Positions 26,500 to 39,469 of a stretch of DNA of 64,000 nt are shown piece by piece; position 1 is the first letter of the stretch, and each line of letters starts with the position of its first letter. A program made the translations under genes and the position numbers. The stretch covers positions 40,509,223 through 40,573,222 of the forward strand of contig NC_087066.1 of assembly GCF_963678635.1 (NCBI RefSeq), written 5' to 3'. The DNA is from Symsagittifera roscoffensis. Taxonomy: Eukaryota; Xenacoelomorpha; Acoela; Convolutidae. Below the pieces are notes generated by a model. It was not told the DNA's origin, did not search any database, and saw nothing but the letters and a program-made list of their open reading frames with translations.

Positions 26500-27477
26500 T
26501 TATTCTTCCTCCCAACCCTGATTAGTGGGTGGTGTGTATCTTGAATGTTTTTCTTTGATGATTGAAACTTGTGCCACTCTTTTTTTGTGTTTTGCATGGC
26601 TGTTTTCATCATAACCCCTTTCTTCTTTTTCCTCCCAAACCTGATTAATGGGTGGTGTGTACCTTGATTGTTTTTCTTTGATGATTGAAGCTTGTGTCTC
26701 TGTTATTTTGTGTTTTGAATGGCTGCTTTCATCCTTTCTCCCCTCTTCTTTTTCCTCCCAGCCCTGATTAGTGGGTGGTATGTACCTTGAATGTTTTTCT
26801 TTGATGATTGAAACTTGTGCCACTCTTTTTTTGTGTTTTGCATGGCTGCTTTCATCATAACCCCTTTCTTCTTTTTCCTCCCAAACCTGATTAGTGGGTG
26901 GTGTGTACCTTGAATGTTTTTCTTTGATGATTGAAGCTTGTGTCTCTTTTGTTTTGTGTTTTGAGTAGCTGCTTTCATCGCTGCTCTGACTTCTTTTTCC
27001 TCCCACATCTGATTTGTAGGTGGTGTGTACCTTGAATGTTTTTCTTTGATGGTATAAAAACTTGTATCTTTTTAATTTTGTGTTTTCAATAGCTACTTTC
27101 ATCATTACTGCACTCTTCTTTTTCCTCCCAACCCTGATTAGTGGGTGGTGTGTACCTTGAATGATTTTCTTTGATGATTGAAAATTGTGTCTCTTTTTTA
27201 TTTTGTATTTTGAATGGCTGTTTTCATCATTATTCCCCTCTTCTTTTTCATTCCAACCCTGATTAGCGGGTGTCGTGTACCTTGAATGTTTTTCTTCGAT
27301 GATTGAAATTTGTGTCTCTTTTATTTTGTATTTTGAATAGCTGCTGTCATCATTACTCCCCTCTTCTTTTTCCTCCCACACCGTATTAGTCGGTGGTGTG
27401 TACCTTGAATGTTTTTCTTTGATGATTGAAACTTGTTTTTCTCTTTTTTGTGTGTTCTGAATAGCTGCTTTCATCAT
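26500..27477 (-). other. Longest internal repeat-derived open frame (325 codons), not supported as a gene
   Basis: A minus-strand frame stays open for 325 codons across about eight monomers. It begins in a different register (MMKAAIQNT, using a real ATG) and moves between the registers of the repeat through indels. Much of it reads as a 41-residue repeat rich in Lys, Glu, Ser and Thr, with SIIKEKHSRYTPPTNQ-like and WEEKEE-like motifs. No signal peptide, membrane segment or known domain is visible. The corresponding part of the next 4053-bp copy is split into two frames (30555-31061 and 31030-31530), so the frame is not preserved between near-identical copies. I treat it as chance readthrough of satellite DNA. 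Confidence 0.25.
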
Positions 27478-30400
27478 TACTCCCCTCTTCTTCCTCCTCC
27501 CAACCCTGATTAGTGGGTGGTGTGTACCATGAATGTTTTTCTTTGATGATTGAAACTTGTGTCATTCTTATTTCGTGTTTTGAATAGCTGCTTTTATCAT
27601 TACTCCCCTCTAATTTTCCTCGCAACCCTGATTAGTGGCTGGTGAGTACCTTGAATGTTTTTCTTTGATGATTGAAACTTGTTTCTCATTTATTTTGCGT
27701 TTTAAATGGCTGCTTTCATCAATACTTCCCTCTTCCTTTTCCTCCCACACCTGATTAGTCGATGGTGTGTACCTTGAATGTTTTTGTTTGATGATTGAAA
27801 CTTGTGTCTCTTTAGTTTTGTGTTTTGAATGGCTGCTTTAATCATTAATCCGCTGTTCTTTTTCCGCCCAACCCTGATTAGTGGGTGGTGTGTACCTTGA
27901 ATAATTTTCTTTGAACATTGAAACTTGTGTCATTCTTATTTTGTGTTTTGAATGGCTACTTTCATCATTACTGCCCTCTTCTTTTTCCTCCCAACCCTGA
28001 TTAGTGGGTGGTGCGTACCTTGAATGATTTTCTTTGATGATTGAAAATTGTGTCTCTCTTTTATTTTGTATTTTGAATGGCTGCTTTCATCATTATTCCC
28101 CTCTTCTTTTTCCTTCCAACCCTGATTAGTGGGTGTCGTGTACCTTGAATGTTTTTCTTCGATGATTGAAACTTGTGTCTCTTTTATTTTGTATTTTGAA
28201 TAGCTGCTGTCATCATTACTCCCCTCTTCTTTTTCCTCCCACACCGTATTAGTCGGTGGTGTGTACCTTGAATGTTTTTCTTTGATGATTGAAACTTGTT
28301 TTTCTCTTTTTTGTGTGTTCTGAATAGCTGCTTTCATCATTACTCCCCTCTTCTTCCTCCTCCCAACCCTGATTAGTGGGTGGTGTGTACCATGAATGTT
28401 TTTCTTCGATGATTGAAACTTGTGTCATTCTTATTTCGTGTTTTGAATAGCTGCTTTTATCATTACTCCCCTCTATTTTTCCTCGCAACCCTGATTAGTG
28501 GCTGGTGAGTACCTTGAATGTTTTTCTTTGATGATTGAAACTTGTTTCTCATTTATTTTGCGTTTTAAATGGCTGCTTTCATCAATACTTCCCTCTTCCT
28601 TTTCCTCCCACACCTGATTAGTCGATGGTGTGTACCTTGAATGTTTTTATTTGATGATTGAAACTTGTGTCTCTTTAGTTTTGTGTTTTGAATGGCTGCT
28701 TTAATCATTAATCCGCTGTTCTTTTTCCGCCCAACCCTGATTAGTGGGTGGTGTGTACCTTGAATATTTTTCTTTGAAGATTGAAACTTGTGTCATTCTT
28801 ATTTTGTGTTTTGAATGGCTACTTTCATCATTACTGCCCTCTTCTTTTTCCTCCCAACCCTGATTAGTGGGTGGTGCGTACCTTGAATGATTTTCTTTGA
28901 TGATTGAAAATTGTGTCTCTCTTTTATTTTGTATTTTGAATGGCTGCTTTCATCATTATTCCCCTCTTCTTTTTCCGTCCAACCCTGATTAGTGGGTGTC
29001 GTGTACCTTGAATGTTTTTTTTTGATGATTGTAACTTGTGTCTCTTTTATTTTGTATTTTGAATAGCTGCTGTCATCATTATTCCCCTCTTCTTTTTCCT
29101 CCCACACCGTATTAGTCGGTGGTGTGTATCTTGAATGTTTTTCTTTGATGATTGAAACTTGTGTCTCTTTTTTTGTGTTCTGAATAGCTGCTTTCATCAT
29201 TACTCCCCTCTTCTTCCTCCTCCCAACCCTGATTGGTGGGTGGTGTGTACCATGAAAGTTTTTCTTTGATGATTGAAACTTGTGTCATTCTTATTTCGTG
29301 TTTTGAATAGCTGCTTTCATCATTACTCCCCTCTTTTTTTCCTCGCAACCCTGATTAATGGCTGGTGTGTACCTTGAATGTTTTTCTTTGATGATTGAAA
29401 CTTGTGTCTCATTTATTTTGCGTTTTAAATGGCTGCTTTCATCAATACTTCCCTCTTCTTTTTGCTCCCACAACTGATTAGTGGGTGGTGTGTACCTTGA
29501 TTGGTTTTTTGATGATTGAAACTTGTGTCTCTTTTATTTTGTGTTTTAAATGGCTGCTTTTATCATTACCCCCCCTTCTTTTTCCTCCCAACCCTGATTA
29601 GTGGGTGGTGTGTACCTTGAATCTTTTCCTTTGATGATTGAAACTTGCATCTGTTTTTTTTTTGAGTTTTGAATGGCTGCTTTCATCCTTACTCCCCTCT
29701 TACTCTTCCTCCCAACCCTGATTAGTGGGTGGTGTGTATCTTGAATGTTTTTCTTTGATGATTGAAACTTGTGCCACTCTTTTTTTGTGTTTTGCATGGC
29801 TGCTTTCATCATAACCCCTTTCTTCTTTATCCTCCCAAACCTGATTAGTGGGTGGTGTGTACCTTGAATGTTTTTCTTTGATGATTGAGCTTGTGTCTCT
29901 GTTATTTTGTGTTTTGAATGGCTGCTTTCATCCTTACTCCCCTCTTCTTTTTCCTCCCAGCCCTGATTAGTGGGTGGTATGTACCTTGAATGTTTTTCTT
30001 TGATGATTGAAACTTGTGTCTCAATAATTTTGTATTTTGAATAGCTGCTGTCATCATTACTCCCCTCTTCTTTTTCCTCCCACACCGTATTAGTCGGTGG
30101 TGTGTATCTTGAATGTTTTTCTTTGATGATTGAAACTTGTGTCTCTTTTTTTGTGTTCTGAATAGCTGCTTTCATCATTACTCCCCTCTTCTTCCTCCTC
30201 CCAACCCTGATTGGTGGGTGGTGTGTACCATGAATGTTTTTCTTTGATGATTGAAACTTGTTTCATTCTTATTTCGTGTTTTGAATAGCTGCTTTCATCA
30301 TTACTCCCCTCTTTTTTTCCTCGCAACCCTGAGTAATGGCTGGTGTGTACCTTGAATGTTTTTCTTTGATGATTGAAACTTGTGTCTCATTTATTTTGCG

Positions 30401-33400
30401 TTTTAAATGGCTGCTTTCATCAATACTTCCCTCTTCTTTTTGCTCCCACAACTGATTAGTGGGTGGTGTGTACCTTGATTGGTTTTTTGATGATTGAAAC
30501 TTGTGTCTCTTTTATTTTGTGTTTTGAATGGCTGCTTTCATCCTTACTCCCCTCTTATTCTTCCTCCCAACCCTGATTAGTGGGTGGTGTGTATCTTGAA
30601 TGTTTTTCTTTGATGATTGAAACTTGTGCCACTCTTTTTTTGTGTTTTGCATGGCTGCTTTCATCATAACCCCTTTCTTCTTTATCCTCCCAAACCTGAT
30701 TAGTGGGTGGTGTGTACCTTGAATGTTTTTTTTTGATGATTGAAGCTTGTGTCTCTGTTATTTTGTGTTTTGAATGGCTGCTTTCATCCTTACTCCCCTC
30801 TTCTTTTTCCTCCCAGCCCTGATTAGTGGGTGGTATGTACCTTGAATGTTTTTCTTTGATGATTGAAATTTGTGTCACTCTTTTTTTGTGTTTTGCATGG
30901 CTGCTTTCATCATAACCCCTTTCTTCTTTTTCCTCCCAAACCTGATTAGTGGGTGGTGTGTACCTTGAATGTTTTTCTTTGATGATTGAAGCTTGTGTCT
31001 CTTTTATTTTGTGTTTTGAGTAGCTGCTTTCATCGCTGCTCTGACTTCTTTTTCCTCCCACACCTGATTTGTAGGTGGTGTGTACCTTGAATGTTTTTCT
31101 TTGATGGTATAAACTTGTATTTTTTTAATTTTGTGTTTTGAATAGCTACTTTCATCATTACTGCACTCTTCTTTTTCCTCCCAACCCTGACTAGTGGGTG
31201 GTGTGTACCTTGAATGATTTTCTTTGATGATTGAAAATTGTGTCTCTTTTTTATTTTGTATTTTGAATGGCTGTTTTCATCATTATTCCCCTCTTCTTTT
31301 TCATTCCAACCCTGATTAGCGGGTGTCGTGTACCTTGAATGTTTTTCTTCGATGATTGAAATTTGTGTCTCTTTTATTTTGTATTTTGAATAGCTGCTGT
31401 CATCATTACTCCCCTCTTCTTTTTCCTCCCACACCGTATTAGTCGGTGGTGTGTACCTTGAATGTTTTTCTTTGATGATTGAAACTTGTTTTTCTCTTTT
31501 TTGTGTGTTCTGAATAGCTGCTTTCATCATTACTCCCCTCTTCTTCCTCCTCCCAACCCTGATTAGTGGGTGGTGTGTACCATGAATGTTTTTCTTTGAT
31601 GATTGAAACTTGTGTCATTCTTATTTCGTGTTTTGAATAGCTGCTTTTATCATTACTCCCCTCTAATTTTCCTCGCAACCCTGATTAGTGGCTGGTGAGT
31701 ACCTTGAATGTTTTTCTTTGATGATTGAAACTTGTTTCTCATTTATTTTGCGTTTTAAATGGCTGCTTTCATCAATACTTCCCTCTTCCTTTTCCTCCCA
31801 CACCTGATTAGTCGATGGTGTGTACCTTGAATGTTTTTGTTTGATGATTGAAACTTGTGTCTCTTTAGTTTTGTGTTTTGAATGGCTGCTTTAATCATTA
31901 ATCCGCTGTTCTTTTTCCGCCCAACCCTGATTAGTGGGTGGTGTGTACCTTGAATAATTTTCTTTGAACATTGAAACTTGTGTCATTCTTATTTTGTGTT
32001 TTGAATGGCTACTTTCATCATTACTGCCCTCTTCTTTTTCCTCCCAACCCTGATTAGTGGGTGGTGCGTACCTTGAATGATTTTCTTTGATGATTGAAAA
32101 TTGTGTCTCTCTTTTATTTTGTATTTTGAATGGCTGCTTTCATCATTATTCCCCTCTTCTTTTTCCTTCCAACCCTGATTAGTGGGTGTCGTGTACCTTG
32201 AATGTTTTTCTTCGATGATTGAAACTTGTGTCTCTTTTATTTTGTATTTTGAATAGCTGCTGTCATCATTACTCCCCTCTTCTTTTTCCTCCCACACCGT
32301 ATTAGTCGGTGGTGTGTACCTTGAATGTTTTTCTTTGATGATTGAAACTTGTTTTTCTCTTTTTTGTGTGTTCTGAATAGCTGCTTTCATCATTACTCCC
32401 CTCTTCTTCCTCCTCCCAACCCTGATTAGTGGGTGGTGTGTACCATGAATGTTTTTCTTTGATGATTGAAACTTGTGTCATTCTTATTTCGTGTTTTGAA
32501 TAGCTGCTTTTATCATTACTCCCCTCTATTTTTCCTCGCAACCCTGATTAGTGGCTGGTGAGTACCTTGAATGTTTTTCTTTGATGATTGAAACTTGTTT
32601 CTCATTTATTTTGCGTTTTAAATGGCTGCTTTCATCAATACTTCCCTCTTCCTTTTCCTCCCACACCTGATTAGTCGATGGTGTGTACCTTGAATGTTTT
32701 TATTTGATGATTGAAACTTGTGTCTCTTTAGTTTTGTGTTTTGAATGGCTGCTTTAATCATTAATCCGCTGTTCTTTTTCCGCCCAACCCTGATTAGTGG
32801 GTGGTGTGTACCTTGAATATTTTTCTTTGAAGATTGAAACTTGTGTCATTCTTATTTTGTGTTTTGAATGGCTACTTTCATCATTACTGCCCTCTTCTTT
32901 TTCCTCCCAACCCTGATTAGTGGGTGGTGCGTACCTTGAATGATTTTCTTTGATGATTGAAAATTGTGTCTCTCTTTTATTTTGTATTTTGAATGGCTGC
33001 TTTCATCATTATTCCCCTCTTCTTTTTCCGTCCAACCCTGATTAGTGGGTGTCGTGTACCTTGAATGTTTTTTTTTGATGATTGTAACTTGTGTCTCTTT
33101 TATTTTGTATTTTGAATAGCTGCTGTCATCATTATTCCCCTCTTCTTTTTCCTCCCACACCGTATTAGTCGGTGGTGTGTATCTTGAATGTTTTTCTTTG
33201 ATGATTGAAACTTGTGTCTCTTTTTTTGTGTTCTGAATAGCTGCTTTCATCATTACTCCCCTCTTCTTCCTCCTCCCAACCCTGATTGGTGGGTGGTGTG
33301 TACCATGAAAGTTTTTCTTTGATGATTGAAACTTGTGTCATTCTTATTTCGTGTTTTGAATAGCTGCTTTCATCATTACTCCCCTCTTTTTTTCCTCGCA

Positions 33401-35252
33401 ACCCTGATTAATGGCTGGTGTGTACCTTGAATGTTTTTCTTTGATGATTGAAACTTGTGTCTCATTTTTTTTGCGTTTTAAATGGCTGCTTTCATCAATA
33501 CTTCCCTCTTCTTTTTGCTCCCACAACTGATTAGTGGGTGGTGTGTACCTTGATTGGTTTTTTGATGATTGAAACTTGTGTCTCTTTTATTTTGTGTTTT
33601 AAATGGCTGCTTTTATCATTACCCCCCCTTCTTTTTCCTCCCAACCCTGATTAGTGGGTGGTGTGTACCTTGAATCTTTTCCTTTGATGATTGAAACTTG
33701 CATCTGTTTTTTTTTTGAGTTTTGAATGGCTGCTTTCATCCTTACTCCCCTCTTACTCTTCCTCCCAACCCTGATTAGTGGGTGGTGTGTATCTTGAATG
33801 TTTTTCTTTGATGATTGAAACTTGTGCCACTCTTTTTTTGTGTTTTGCATGGCTGCTTTCATCATAACCCCTTTCTTCTTTATCCTCCCAAACCTGATTA
33901 GTGGGTGGTGTGTACCTTGAATGTTTTTCTTTGATGATTGAGCTTGTGTCTCTGTTATTTTGTGTTTTGAATGGCTGCTTTCATCCTTACTCCCCTCTTC
34001 TTTTTCCTCCCAGCCCTGATTAGTGGGTGGTATGTACCTTGAATGTTTTTCTTTGATGATTGAAACTTGTGTCTCAATAATTTTGTATTTTGAATAGCTG
34101 CTGTCATCATTACTCCCCTCTTCTTTTTCCTCCCACACCGTATTAGTCGGTGGTGTGTATCTTGAATGTTTTTCTTTGATGATTGAAACTTGTGTCTCTT
34201 TTTTTGTGTTCTGAATAGCTGCTTTCATCATTACTCCCCTCTTCTTCCTCCTCCCAACCCTGATTGGTGGGTGGTGTGTACCATGAATGTTTTTCTTTGA
34301 TGATTGAAACTTGTTTCATTCTTATTTCGTGTTTTGAATAGCTGCTTTCATCATTACTCCCCTCTTTTTTTCCTCGCAACCCTGAGTAATGGCTGGTGTG
34401 TACCTTGAATGTTTTTCTTTGATGATTGAAACTTGTGTCTCATTTATTTTGCGTTTTAAATGGCTGCTTTCATCAATACTTCCCTCTTCTTTTTGCTCCC
34501 ACAACTGATTAGTGGGTGGTGTGTACCTTGATTGGTTTTTTGATGATTGAAACTTGTGTCTCTTTTATTTTGTGTTTTGAATGGCTGCTTTCATCCTTAC
34601 TCCCCTCTTATTCTTCCTCCCAACCCTGATTAGTGGGTGGTGTGTATCTTGAATGTTTTTCTTTGATGATTGAAACTTGTGCCACTCTTTTTTTGTGTTT
34701 TGCATGGCTGCTTTCATCATAACCCCTTTCTTCTTTATCCTCCCAAACCTGATTAGTGGGTGGTGTGTACCTTGAATGTTTTTTTTTGATGATTGAAGCT
34801 TGTGTCTCTGTTATTTTGTGTTTTGAATGGCTGCTTTCATCCTTACTCCCCTCTTCTTTTTCCTCCCAGCCCTGATTAGTGGGTGGTATGTACCTTGAAT
34901 GTTTTTCTTTGATGATTGAAATTTGTGTCACTCTTTTTTTGTGTTTTGCATGGCTGCTTTCATCATAACCCCTTTCTTCTTTTTCCTCCCAAACCTGATT
35001 AGTGGGTGGTGTGTACCTTGAATGTTTTTCTTTGATGATTGAAGCTTGTGTCTCTTTTATTTTGTGTTTTGAGTAGCTGCTTTCATCGCTGCTCTGACTT
35101 CTTTTTCCTCCCACACCTGATTTGTAGGTGGTGTGTACCTTGAATGTTTTTCTTTGATGGTATAAACTTGTATTTTTTTAATTTTGTGTTTTGAATAGCT
35201 ACTTTCATCATTACTGCACTCTTCTTTTTCCTCCCAACCCTGACTAGTGGGT
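27056..35252. repeat. 33-monomer higher-order repeat, 4053-bp period, two copies
   Basis: Everything from about 27056 to 31199 matches the sequence 4053 bp downstream, ending sharply at about 35252. Ten or more translated blocks show the exact offset, for example 27386 to 31439, 28799 to 32852, 29546 to 33599 and 30555 to 34608. By eye the copies differ at only scattered bases, such as TTCTTCGATG versus TTCTTTGATG near 28405 and 32458, and a T change near 33477. A less similar extension to about 26490 matches at 4055 bp. The block is young compared with the surrounding monomers, or is an assembly duplicate. Confidence 0.92.
27386..29348. repeat. 7-monomer repeat nested in the 4053-bp unit, 863-bp period
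   Basis: Inside the 4053-bp block, 27386 matches 28249 and 27936 matches 28799, a shift of 863 bp, with a further match at 29112. The same nested pattern is seen in the second large copy (31439, 32302, 33165). The 863-bp step therefore predates the 4053-bp duplication. Confidence 0.85.
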
Positions 35253-35256
35253 GGTG

Positions 35257-38200
35257 TGTTTCTTGAATGTTTTTCTTTTAATGATTGAAACTTGTGTGAT
35301 TCTTATTTCGTGTTTTGAATAGCTGCTTTCATCATTACTCCCCTCTTTTTTTCCTCGCAAACTCGATTAGTGTCTGGTGTGTACCTTGAATGGTTTTCTT
35401 TGATGGTTGAAACTTGTGTCTCTTTTATTTTGTGTTTCAAATGGCTGCTTTCATCAATACTTCCCTCTTCTTTTTGCTCCCACAACTGATTAGTGGGTGG
35501 TGTGTACCTTGATTGGTTTTTTGATGATTGAAACTTGTGTCTCTTTTATTTTGTGTTTCAAATGGCTGCTTTCATCATTACTCCCCCTTCTTTTTCCTCC
35601 CAACCCTGATTAGTGGGTGGTGTGTACCTTGAATGTTTTCCTTTGATGATTGAAACTTGCATCTCTTTTTTTTGTGTTTTGAATGGCTGCTTTCATCCTT
35701 ACTCCCCTCTTATTCTTCCTCCCAACCCTGATTAGTGGGTGGTGTGCATCTTGAATGTTTTTTTGACGATTGAACCTTATGTCTCATTTATTTTGCGTTT
35801 TAAATGGCTGCCTTCATCCTTACTCCCCCCTTCTTTTTCCTCCCAACCCTGATTAGTGGGTGGTGTGTACCTTGAATGTTTTCCTTTGATGATTGAAACT
35901 TGCATCTCTTTTTTTTCGAGTTTTGAATGGCTGCTTTCATCCTTACTCCCCTCTTATTCTTCCTCCCAACCCTGATTAGTGGGTGGTGTGTATCTTGAAT
36001 GTTTTTTTGATGATTGAACCTTATGTCTCTTTTATTTTGTGTTTTGAATGGCTGCTTTCATCCTTACTCCCCTCTTCTTTTTCCTCCCAACCCTGATTAG
36101 TGGGTGGTATGTACCTTGAATGTTTTTCTTTGATGATTGAAACTTGTGCCACTCTTTTTTTGTGTTTTGCACGACTGCTTCCATCATAACACCTTTCTCT
36201 TTTTTCCTCTCAAACCTGATTAGTGGGTGGTGTGAACCTTGAAATGTTTTTTTTTGAAGATTGAAGCTTGTGTCTTTTTTATTTTGTGTTTTGAATAGCT
36301 GCTTTCATCGCTGCTCTGATTTCTTTTTCCTCCCACACATGATTAGTAGGTGGTGTGTACCTTGAATGTTTTTCTTTGACGATATAAACTTGTATCTTTT
36401 TAATTTTGTGTTTTGAATGGCTACTTTCATCATTACTCCCCTCTTATTCTTCTTCCCAACCCTGATTAGTGGGTGATGTGTATCTTGAATGTTTTTCTTT
36501 GATGATTGAAACTTGTGCCACTCTTTTTTTGTGTTTTACATGGCTGCTTTCATCATAACCCCTTTCTTCTTTTTCCTCCCAAACCTGATTAGTGGGTGAT
36601 GTGTACGTTGAATGTTTTTCTTTGATGATTGAAACTTGTGCCACTCTTTTTTTGTGTTTTGCATGGCTGCTCTCATCATAACCCCTTTCTTTTTTTTCCT
36701 CCCAAACCTGATTAGTGGGTGGTGTGTACCTTGAATGTTTTTCTTTGATGATTGAAACTTGTGTCGCTTTTTTGTGTTTTGAATAGCTTTCCTTTTTATC
36801 CGTACTCACCTCTTCTTTCTCCTCCCAACCCTGATTAGTGGGTGGTATGTACCTTGAATGTTTTTCTATGATGATTGAAGCTTGTGTCACTTTTATTTTG
36901 TGTTTTGAATAGCTGCTTTCATCGCTGCTCTGATTTCTTTTTCCTCCCACACCTGATTAGTAGGTGGTGTGTACCTTGAATGTTTTTTTTTGATATATAA
37001 ACATGTATCTCTTTAATTTTGTGTTTTGAATGGCTACTTTCTTCATTACTGCCCTCTTCTTTTTCCTCCCAGCCCTGATTGGTGGGTGGTATGTACCTTG
37101 AATGTTTTTCTTTGATGATTGAAACTTGTGCCACTCTTGTTTTGTGTTTTGCATGGCTGCTTTCATCATAACCCTTTCTTCTTTTTCCTCCCAAACCTGA
37201 TTAGTGGGTAGTGTGTACCTTGAATGTTTTTCTTTGATGATTGAAGCTTGTGTCTCTTTTATTTTGTGTTTTGAGTAGCTGCTTTCATCGCTGCTCTGAC
37301 TTCTTTTTCCTCCCACACCTGATTTGTAGGTGGTGTGTACCTTGAATGTTTTTCTTTGATGGTATAAACTTGTATCTTTTTAATTTTGTGTTTTGAATAG
37401 CTACTTTCATCATTACTGCACTCTTCTTTTTCCTCCCAACCCTGATTAGTGGGTGGTGTGTACCTTGAATGTTTTTCTTTTAATGATTGAAACTTGTGTG
37501 ATTCTTATTTCGTGTTTTGAATAGCTGCTTTCATCATTACTCCCCTCTTTTTTTCCTCGCAACCTCGATTAGTGTCTGGTGTGTACCTTGAATGTTTTTC
37601 TTTGATGATTGAAACTTGTGTCTCATTTATTTTGCGTTTTAAATGGCTGCTTTCATCAATACTCCCCTCTTCTTTTTGCTCCCACACCTGATTAGTGGGT
37701 GTTGTGTACCTTGATTGGTTTTTGATGATTTAAACTTGTGTCTCTTTTATTTTGTGTTTCAAATGGCTGCTTTCATCATTACTCCCCCTTCTTTTTCCTC
37801 CCAACCCTGATTAGTGGGTGGTGTGTACCTTGAATGTTTTCCTTTGATGATTGAAACTTGCATCTCTTTTTTTTGTGTTTTGAATGACTGCTTTCATCCT
37901 TACTCCCCTCTTATTCTTCCTCCCAACCCTGATTAGTGGGTGGTGTGCATCTTGAATGTTTTTTTGACGATTGAACCTTATGTCTCATTTATTTTGCGTT
38001 TTAAATGGCTGCCTTCATCATTACTCCCCCTTCTTTTTCCTCCCAACCCTGATTAGTGGGTGGTGTGTACCTTGAATGTTTTCCTTTGATGATTGAAACT
38101 TGCATCTCTTTTTTTTTGAGTTTTGAATGGCTGCTTTCATCCTTACTCCCCTCTTATTCTTCCTCCCAACCCTGATTAGTGGGTGGTGTGTATCTTGAAT

Positions 38201-38570
38201 GTTTTTTTGATGATTGAACCTTATGTCTCTTTTATTTTGTGTTTTGAATGGCTGCTTTCATACTTACTCCCCTCTTCTTTTTCCTCCCAACCCTGATTAG
38301 TGGGTGGTATGTACCTTGAATGTTTTTCTTTGATGATTGAAACTTGTGCCACTCTTTTTTTGTGTTTTGCACGACTGCTTCCATCATAACCCCCTTCTCC
38401 TTTTTCCTCTCAAACCTGATTAGTGGGTGGTGTGAACCTTGAAATGTTTTTTTTTGAAGATTGAAGCTTGTGTCTTTTTTATTTTGTGTTTTGAATAGCT
38501 GCTTTCATCGCTGCTCTGATTTCTTTTTCCTCCCACACATGATTAGTAGGTGGTGTGTACCTTGAATGTT
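35257..38570. repeat. 18-monomer duplication, ~2202-bp offset
   Basis: The block 35257-36370 recurs at about 37459-38570. ATGATTGAAACTTGTGTGATTC starts at 35281 and 37483 (offset 2202 bp), and GCTTTCATCGCTGCTC at 36301 and 38501 (offset 2200 bp). After 38570 the second copy steps back about 487 bp. It then rejoins the 36.37-36.95 kb sequence at an offset of 2691 bp (39.06-39.65 kb). Confidence 0.8.
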
Positions 38571-39469
38571 TTCCTTTGATGATTGAAACTTGCATCTCTT
38601 TTTTTTTTGAGTTTTGAATGGCTGCTTTCATCCTTACTCCCCTCTTATTCTTCCTCCCAACCCTGATTAGTGGGTGGTGTGTATCTTGAATGTTTTTTTG
38701 ATGATTGAACCTTATGTCTCTTTTATTTTGTGTTTTGAATGGCTGCTTTCATCCTTACTCCCCTCTTCTTTTTCCTCCCAACCCTGATTAGTGGGTGGTA
38801 TGTACCTTGAATGTTTTTCTTTGATGATTGAAACTTGTGCCACTCTTTTTTTGTGTTTTGCACGACTGCTTCCATCATAACCCCTTTCTCCTTTTTCCTC
38901 TCAAACCTGATTAGTGGGTGGTGTGAACCTTGAAATGTTTTTTTTTGAAGATTGAAGCTTGTGTCTTTTTTATTTTGTGTTTTGAATAGCTGCTTTCATC
39001 GCTGCTCTGATTTCTTTTTCCTCCCACACATGATTAGTAGGTGGTGTGTACCTTGAATGTTTTTCTTTGACGATATAAACTTGTATCTTTTTAATTTTGT
39101 GTTTTGAATGGCTACTTTCATCATTACTCCCCTCTTATTCTTCTTCCCAACCCTGATTAGTGGGTGGTGTGTATCTTGAATGTTTTTCTTTGATGATTGA
39201 AACTTGTGCCACTCTTTTTTTGTGTTTTGCAAGGCCGCTTTCATCATAACCCCTTTCTTCTTTTTCCTCCCAAACCTGATTAGTGGCTGATGTGTACGTT
39301 GAATGTTTTTCTTTGATGATTGAAACTTGTGCCACTCTTTTTTTGTGTTTTGCATGGCTGCTTTCATCATAACCCCTTTCTTTTTTTTCCTCCCAAACCT
39401 GATTAGTGGGTGGTGTGTACCTTGAATGTTTTTCTTTGATGATTGAAACTTGTGTCGCTTTTTTGAGTT

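Larger units (their letters stand above)
18900..35256. repeat. Subfamily zone D of the satellite
   Basis: Units here carry GCTGTCATCATTAC with CACACCGGATTAGTCGG or CACACCGTATTAGTCGG, TTCTGAATAGC with CTTCTTCCTCC, GTGTCGTGTACC, and TTTGCGTTTTAAATGGC. From about 26.5 kb, E-type units (GCCACTCTTTTTTTG, TTTTGCATGGC, CATAACCCCTTTC) are interleaved as part of the large 4053-bp block. The right end at about 35,256 is the sharp point where the third, partial copy of that block stops matching. Confidence 0.75.

Noticed and set aside
36980-37020. TATA-box-like words (GATGATATAAAC, TGATATATAAAC) as promoters
   Set aside because: They are common variants of the GATGATTGAAAC block of the monomer and recur dozens of times. 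Nothing else marks a promoter.
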